Positions 59,998-64,000 of a stretch of 64,000 bases of DNA are shown here, one piece after another. The notes beneath the pieces were generated by a model. The model was not told the origin of the DNA. It did not search any database and saw nothing but the letters and a program-made list of their open reading frames with translations. The position numbers and the translations under genes were made by a program. Position 1 is the first letter of the stretch. Every line of letters starts with the position of its first letter. Source of the stretch: Nocardia concava NBRC 100430 (lineage in GTDB: Bacteria; Actinomycetota; Actinomycetes; Mycobacteriales; Mycobacteriaceae); contig NZ_BAFX01000204.1 of the NCBI RefSeq assembly GCF_000308815.1, forward strand, positions 30,346-94,345. The letters are read 5' to 3'.

Positions 59998-60276
59998 ATG
60001 AAGCTGGTCAGGGTTGTGTTTGCGGTCACGGGGATGGTCATGGGCGGCCTGGGGGCCGCGGCGGGTCCTGCGGCGGCGCTGCCGCCGGGAGTCAGTTGCG
60101 CGGGGCCGACGTGTTTCAACGACACCGACGATCCGCAGACCGTTTTCGCCACCGAAATCTGTCCGGTGGGACCGCAGTTTTCGGTGTCCACCACCGTGCC
60201 GCCGCATGGGAGCGGGCTGTTGCCCGCGTTCGCGTGCCCGAACGGGGAACAGCCGCAGGGATATCTGTACAACTGA
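59998..60276 (+). CDS. Small secreted protein, 92 residues
   Basis: A signal peptide (MKLVRVVFAVTGMVMGGLGA, ending near AALP) leads to a mature part with four cysteines (VSCAGPTCFNDTDDPQT, TEICPVG, FACPNGEQ), probably two disulfides. It ends GYLYN. Function unknown. It is read away from the 58-residue secreted protein, with about 200 bp between them. Confidence 0.65.
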   Translation: MKLVRVVFAVTGMVMGGLGAAAGPAAALPPGVSCAGPTCFNDTDDPQTVFATEICPVGPQFSVSTTVPPHGSGLLPAFACPNGEQPQGYLYN

Positions 60277-60317
60277 TTGGGCTGCGCATTTACGAAATGC
60301 ATACGGACTATTCGCGA

Positions 60318-60345
60318 TAACCGTGTGATGGACCGTACACGGTTA
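60318..60345. promoter_or_regulatory. Inverted repeat upstream of the mannitol-type dehydrogenase
   Basis: TAACCGTGT and ACACGGTTA are perfect 9-bp complements around a 10-base spacer, 120 bp before the dehydrogenase start and 40 bp after the small secreted gene. It could be an operator for the dehydrogenase-phosphatase pair or a terminator without a T run. Confidence 0.4.
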
Positions 60346-60464
60346 AATGCGAAAGAGCTGTCGATGTTTTGGGGATTGTGTTCTAGATTCTGGTCTGCAC
60401 CGGGTTCAACGGCGAGCGGTCGCAAATCATGGAAACCATCCCGAAAGCGCCCGGAGGGCTCGGT

Positions 60465-61982
60465 ATGTCCAGTAGCTCGAATTCGGTTATGTCCACTGCG
60501 ATTTCGCCCAGGTTAGGGGTGAATGCGTTGCGCGGGTTGCCGGGGGATGTGACCCGGCCGCCGTTCACGCCGGGGATTTTGGGGACAGGGATCGTGCATT
60601 TGGGGTGTGGGGCGTTTCATCGGGCGCATCAGGCGTTGATTACGCAGCATGCGATGAGCGTCAGCGGGGATCGGCGGTGGGGTATCGCCTCGGTCGCGAT
60701 GTCGCGACCGGAGGTGGTGGGAGCGCTGAAGGCGCAAGACAACCTGTACACCACGTTGCTGCGCGATGAGGGCGCAGTACGGGCCGAGGTGGTCGGGGCG
60801 CTGACGGCGGCGGTGCATGCGCCGTCGGATCGGATCGGGGTGGTGCGGCGGCTGGCCGATCCCCGGGTTCGGATCGTGACACTCACCGTCACCACCGGCG
60901 GTTATTGCCTCTCCCCCGCCACCGGGCGGCTCGATTCGGGCAGTGAGCCGGTGCGGCACGATCTGCGGTGTGCGGCCAAGCCGTGCACGGCAATCGGGAT
61001 GTTGGTGGGCGGGCTGGCGGCGGTCAAGCGGCGGGGCGGGACGCCGCCGGTGGTGATCAGTTGCGACAATCTCTCGGCCAATGGACGCCAATTGCGCAGT
61101 GCGGTCATCGATTTCGCGGCCATGCGGGATGATCGGCTGGCGAACTGGATCGCACGCCATGTGCAATTCCCGTGCAGCGTCGTCGATCGCATCGTGTCCT
61201 CGACGGAGAGCGACGACGCGGCGCGCACACGGCTCGGTGGGGTCGACGACCGCGCACCGGTGTCGGCCGAGCCGTTCATGACCTGGACCATCGAGAACTT
61301 CGAGGGTGAGCGCCCGCGCTGGGACCTGGCCGGAGCAGACTTCGTAGCGGACGTCACCGCGCACGAACTCGCGAAACTGCGACTGCTCAACGGAACTCAC
61401 CTGCTACTGGCCTATGTGGGCGCGCTCGCCGGATATCCGGCCATCGCCGAGGCGGGCGCGGATCCGGTCCTCAGCGAGCTGGCGCGCCAGTTCATGCTGT
61501 ACGAGCAGGGCCCCACCCTGACCCTGCCGCAAGCCGAATTGCACCGCACCGTCAATGATCTGCTGCGCCGGTTCCGCAATCCCGCCCTCCGGCACGAGGT
61601 GACCCGGGTGGGCCGCAATGGATCGGACAAGATGCTCCCGCGCGTCACCGCCGCCATGCTCGAGAACCACGCGCACGGTCGGCCCACCCCCGGTGCCGCC
61701 CTGCTGATCGCGGCCTGGATCCGCTGGTTCGATCTGTGCGGGACGCCCGGCACGGCCATGGAAGTCATCGACGCCCGGGCAGCCGAACTCGCCCAGCTGG
61801 CGGCCATCCCCGACCCGCACCGGCGCGCCCGCGCCTTCCTGTCCCGCACCGACATCTTCGGAGAACTGCCGGAGCCCATTCACCAGGAGGTGGGCGACGC
61901 CTTGGCCGAGCTCATTCGAGACAATGCCAGGAAAGTAGCCGAACGTCGGCTGCGACCGGAATTCATCGGGAGGGTCGCATGA
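60465..61982 (+). CDS. Mannitol dehydrogenase family oxidoreductase
   Basis: The protein has 505 residues. The Rossmann part has GTGIVHLGCGAFHRAHQALI, then LTVTTGGY and ISCDNLSANG. The C-terminal catalytic domain has the family signature KLRLLNGTHLLLAYVG with the catalytic Lys. Members interconvert polyols or hexuronates and ketoses using NAD(P). The ATG at 60465 follows GGAGG. It is coupled to a HAD phosphatase (ATGA overlap), which suggests a polyol pathway, but the substrate is not known. Confidence 0.88.
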   Translation: MSSSSNSVMSTAISPRLGVNALRGLPGDVTRPPFTPGILGTGIVHLGCGAFHRAHQALITQHAMSVSGDRRWGIASVAMSRPEVVGALKAQDNLYTTLLRDEGAVRAEVVGALTAAVHAPSDRIGVVRRLADPRVRIVTLTVTTGGYCLSPATGRLDSGSEPVRHDLRCAAKPCTAIGMLVGGLAAVKRRGGTPPVVISCDNLSANGRQLRSAVIDFAAMRDDRLANWIARHVQFPCSVVDRIVSSTESDDAARTRLGGVDDRAPVSAEPFMTWTIENFEGERPRWDLAGADFVADVTAHELAKLRLLNGTHLLLAYVGALAGYPAIAEAGADPVLSELARQFMLYEQGPTLTLPQAELHRTVNDLLRRFRNPALRHEVTRVGRNGSDKMLPRVTAAMLENHAHGRPTPGAALLIAAWIRWFDLCGTPGTAMEVIDARAAELAQLAAIPDPHRRARAFLSRTDIFGELPEPIHQEVGDALAELIRDNARKVAERRLRPEFIGRVA

Positions 61983-62668
61983 CAACGATTGCCGCCGAAT
62001 CGACGGTCGAAAAGCCCGTCCGAGCTGTGGTTTTCGATATGGACGGGCTACTGCTCGACTCCGAGCGCCTGGCGGTGGAGTCGCTGGGCCTGTCCGGTCG
62101 CGAACTCGGCTACGAGCTGTCGGAGGAGTTCTGCCACAGCCTGGTCGGCATGCCCGCCGATACCTGCCGCGAAATGGCCGTCGCCGCCTTCGGCCCGGAC
62201 TTCCCGCTCGACGAGGTCTACACCAAACACGAGTCCGTCCTCGCCGGGCTGGTCGACGACGGCCGCCTCACCACCAAGCCGGGCGTGCACGAGTTGCTCG
62301 ATGACCTGGACCGTCGCGGCATACCCCGCGCGATAGCGACCTCCTCGGGCCGCGAACGCGCTCACCACCATCTGCGGGCCGCCGGGCTGGCCGACGGTTT
62401 CGGCGCGATCATCACCCGCCACGACGTCCGCCGCGGCAAGCCCGATCCCGAGCCGTATCTGACGGCGACCGCGGCCCTCGACGCCGACCCGGAATTCACC
62501 CTCGCCTGCGAGGATTCACCCAATGGTCTCCGCGCCGCCCACGCCGCCGGCCTGCGCTGTCTACTGATCCCCGACCTGATCCCGGCCACCGCCGAGACGA
62601 CCCGCATCGCCCACCGGGTCTATCCCGATCTGCTGCACGTCATCGATTACCTCGCCGCGTCCGCCTGA
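61979..62668 (+). CDS. HAD phosphatase, beta-phosphoglucomutase-like
   Basis: The protein has 229 residues. Motif I VVFDMDGLLLDSERLAVESL, motif II IPRAIATSSGRERAHHHL, motif III RRGKPDPEPYL and motif IV LACEDSPNGLRAAHAAGLRC are all present, so it is a catalytic subfamily I HAD enzyme acting on a sugar or polyol phosphate. It overlaps the dehydrogenase by four bases. Its last 108 bases overlap the convergent M20 gene. Confidence 0.9.
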   Translation: MTTIAAESTVEKPVRAVVFDMDGLLLDSERLAVESLGLSGRELGYELSEEFCHSLVGMPADTCREMAVAAFGPDFPLDEVYTKHESVLAGLVDDGRLTTKPGVHELLDDLDRRGIPRAIATSSGRERAHHHLRAAGLADGFGAIITRHDVRRGKPDPEPYLTATAALDADPEFTLACEDSPNGLRAAHAAGLRCLLIPDLIPATAETTRIAHRVYPDLLHVIDYLAASA

Positions 62669-63862
62669 ACCCGCGGTTCGGGCCAGGCGGGCGAAGGCGA
62701 GTTCGGCCAACAGTTCCGACTGGAGGTGGAGTACCGAATCGTCGAATCGGGCGCGGGGTGCGTGGTTCATGGGCGCCTCGGCGGGGTCGAGGCCGTCGGG
62801 GGTCGCGCCGATCAGCAGCATCGTGCCCGGGACCTGCCGCAGGACGAGGGAGAAGTCTTCGGATCCGGCCAGGGGTTGCGGCATGAGGACGGCGTGGCCG
62901 AAGAGTTCGGTGGCGGTATCGAGGGCGAATCGGGTCTCGCCCGGATCGTTGACGGTGACCGGGTACATCGGACGGTAGTCGGCGCGGAGGTCGAGGCCGT
63001 GCGCATGCGCGATATTCGTTGCGAGCCTGGGCAATTCGGCCGCCAGGCGGGCCTGGTTTCCGGGACTGTAGCTGCGCACGGTCGCCCGGAACTCCGCGCT
63101 GTCGGGAATCACGTTCTCCATCGTGCCCGCGTGCAGGCTGCCGACGGTGACCACCACCGGGTCGAAGATATCGAACATGCGAGTGACGTAAGTCTGTAGC
63201 GCGAGGACGATTTCGCAGATCGCGGGCACCGGATCCCGGGCGGTGTGCGGGGTGGAGCCGTGGCCGCCGCGCCCGATGACCGTGACGTGGAAGGAGTCCG
63301 ACGCCGCGAGCACGGGCCCCGGCCGGGTCGCGATGCTCCGCCGCGGCAGCAGATTCGACAGGACGTGCAGGGAGTACGCGGCGTTCAACGGTTTCCCGGC
63401 CGCGTCGAGCACGCCTTCCTCGATCATCAGCGCGGCCCCGTTGCAGCCCTCCTCCCCCGGCTGGAACATGAAAACGACATCGCCACACAGTGATTCGCGC
63501 CTGTCCGCGAGCAGTATCGCCGCACCCACCAGTCCGGCCGTGTGCAGGTCGTGGCCGCAGGCGTGCATCAGGCCGTCGAATCGGGAGGTGAATTCCTCGC
63601 CGCTGCATTCCTGGATCGGCAAGGCGTCCATGTCCGCACGTAACAGCACCGCCCCGCCGGGCCGACCGCCGCGCAGCACCGCGGTCACCGAGCTCAGGTC
63701 CTTGCCGAGGGTCATCTCGAGTGGGAGCCCGCCGAGCGCCTCGAGCACTTTCTCCTGGGTGCGAGGCAGTTCCAGTCCGAGTTCGGGCTCCCGGTGTAAG
63801 CGTCGGCGCAGGTCGGCCAGGTCGCCTTGCAGGGCACGGGCGGCATCGACTCCGGTGCGCAC
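62561..63862 (-). CDS. M20-family metal-dependent amidohydrolase
   Basis: The protein has 433 residues. It has the HREPEL opening, LLRADMDALPI, the metal-ligand block MHACGHDLHTA, MFQPGEEG with the catalytic Glu and GRGGHGSTPH in the dimerisation domain. It resembles hippurate/indoleacetyl-amino-acid hydrolases. GTG start after GGAGG. The last 36 residues are encoded in bases that also encode the end of the opposing HAD gene and look unlike the family, so the natural C-terminus may have been extended. Confidence 0.88.
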   Translation of the reverse strand: MRTGVDAARALQGDLADLRRRLHREPELGLELPRTQEKVLEALGGLPLEMTLGKDLSSVTAVLRGGRPGGAVLLRADMDALPIQECSGEEFTSRFDGLMHACGHDLHTAGLVGAAILLADRRESLCGDVVFMFQPGEEGCNGAALMIEEGVLDAAGKPLNAAYSLHVLSNLLPRRSIATRPGPVLAASDSFHVTVIGRGGHGSTPHTARDPVPAICEIVLALQTYVTRMFDIFDPVVVTVGSLHAGTMENVIPDSAEFRATVRSYSPGNQARLAAELPRLATNIAHAHGLDLRADYRPMYPVTVNDPGETRFALDTATELFGHAVLMPQPLAGSEDFSLVLRQVPGTMLLIGATPDGLDPAEAPMNHAPRARFDDSVLHLQSELLAELAFARLARTAGSGGRGEVIDDVQQIGIDPVGDAGRLGGGRDQVGDQ

Positions 63863-63895
63863 CGATACCTCCTCACCTGATGGCGTCGATCCGAA

Positions 63896-64000
63896 TCAGC
63901 GGCCCGGCACGGTGACGGGCGAGACGCAACTGGAGGGCAGGTCCTGCAGCGAGCACAGCGCCGGAGCGCGGGTCGGAATGTAGCCCGGGAAGACGCCGCC
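63896..64000 (-). CDS. C-terminal end of an unidentified gene (runs off the right edge)
   Basis: Thirty-four codons are visible, GGVFPGYIPTRAPALCSLQD and LPSSCVSPVTVPGR, then TGA. Two cysteines and a Pro/Ser-rich ending suggest an exported protein. It ends 33 bases before the M20 start on the same strand, so the two may be cotranscribed. Confidence 0.45.
   Translation of the reverse strand, partial: GGVFPGYIPTRAPALCSLQDLPSSCVSPVTVPGR

Overview
The window is high-GC actinobacterial DNA. The best fit is a mycolic-acid-bearing Corynebacteriales genome such as Nocardia or a close relative. Three MspA-type porin genes, an antigen-85-like esterase remnant, Lsr2 and a deazaflavin-dependent (F420) nitroreductase family protein support this. 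The genus is an inference from family content; no rRNA is present.

Layout. (a) 1-1.5 kb: start of an aldo/keto reductase leaving on the left, then an IS110 transposase remnant and a peptide-binding-protein remnant. (b) 1.6-9.5 kb: a glycoside-uptake unit (lipoprotein, two permeases, GH31 alpha-xylosidase, LacI regulator, GH1 beta-glucosidase) behind a promoter and a perfect LacI-type operator. (c) 9.5-11.5 kb: a gene graveyard (AraC, MFS and guanine deaminase pieces) around one intact SRPBCC gene. (d) 11.6-15 kb: secreted and MspA-family proteins, including the residue of an erased MspA gene. (e) 15.2-17.5 kb: a large YfhO-like membrane protein. (f) 17.5-22.6 kb: an overlapping unit of HAD phosphatase, PhnD/C/E/E-type importer and RpiR regulator. 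(g) 22.6-28.5 kb: DoxX plus multicopper oxidase on the minus strand, and DUF2076, secreted protein, DUF418 and a membrane protein on the plus strand. (h) 28.5-33.8 kb: a ribose operon rbsBCAKD divergent from its LacI regulator across a double palindromic operator. (i) 34-45 kb: DUF998, a NarL-type two-component system with an MspA gene, a second orphan kinase, a second DUF418, an acyltransferase-like protein, a stop-interrupted antiporter and an ABC exporter. (j) 45.8-49.5 kb: a gene-poor segment with lsr2 and a truncated YfhO copy, ending at a 3' half of tRNA-Pro(GGG), which looks like an integration scar. (k) 49.8-59.4 kb: MarR, an intact YfhO paralogue, a Ser-hydrolase, and TetR-ABC-permease-nitroreductase. 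(l) 59.4-64 kb: a possible structured RNA, two small secreted proteins, a mannitol-type dehydrogenase with a HAD phosphatase, an M20 hydrolase and the end of a further gene.

The most interesting signal is regulatory. At least a dozen intergenic regions between 12.4 and 45.2 kb carry the same promoter design. Two direct copies of a CGGCGGRTGGTT-like word lie 21-23 bp apart, and the proximal copy sits 17-18 bp upstream of a -10-like hexamer. These promoters face the MspA porins, both DUF418 genes, DUF998, DoxX-multicopper oxidase, a secreted glycine-zipper-like protein, a small secreted protein, the ABC exporter, the orphan histidine kinase and the mspA-regulator-kinase operon itself. This suggests a locally clustered, self-controlled cell-envelope regulon run by the NarL-type regulator at 36.3-37.0 kb. 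A second recurring promoter motif, GCAA-N3-TTGC, marks five transcription units between 49.8 and 59.4 kb.
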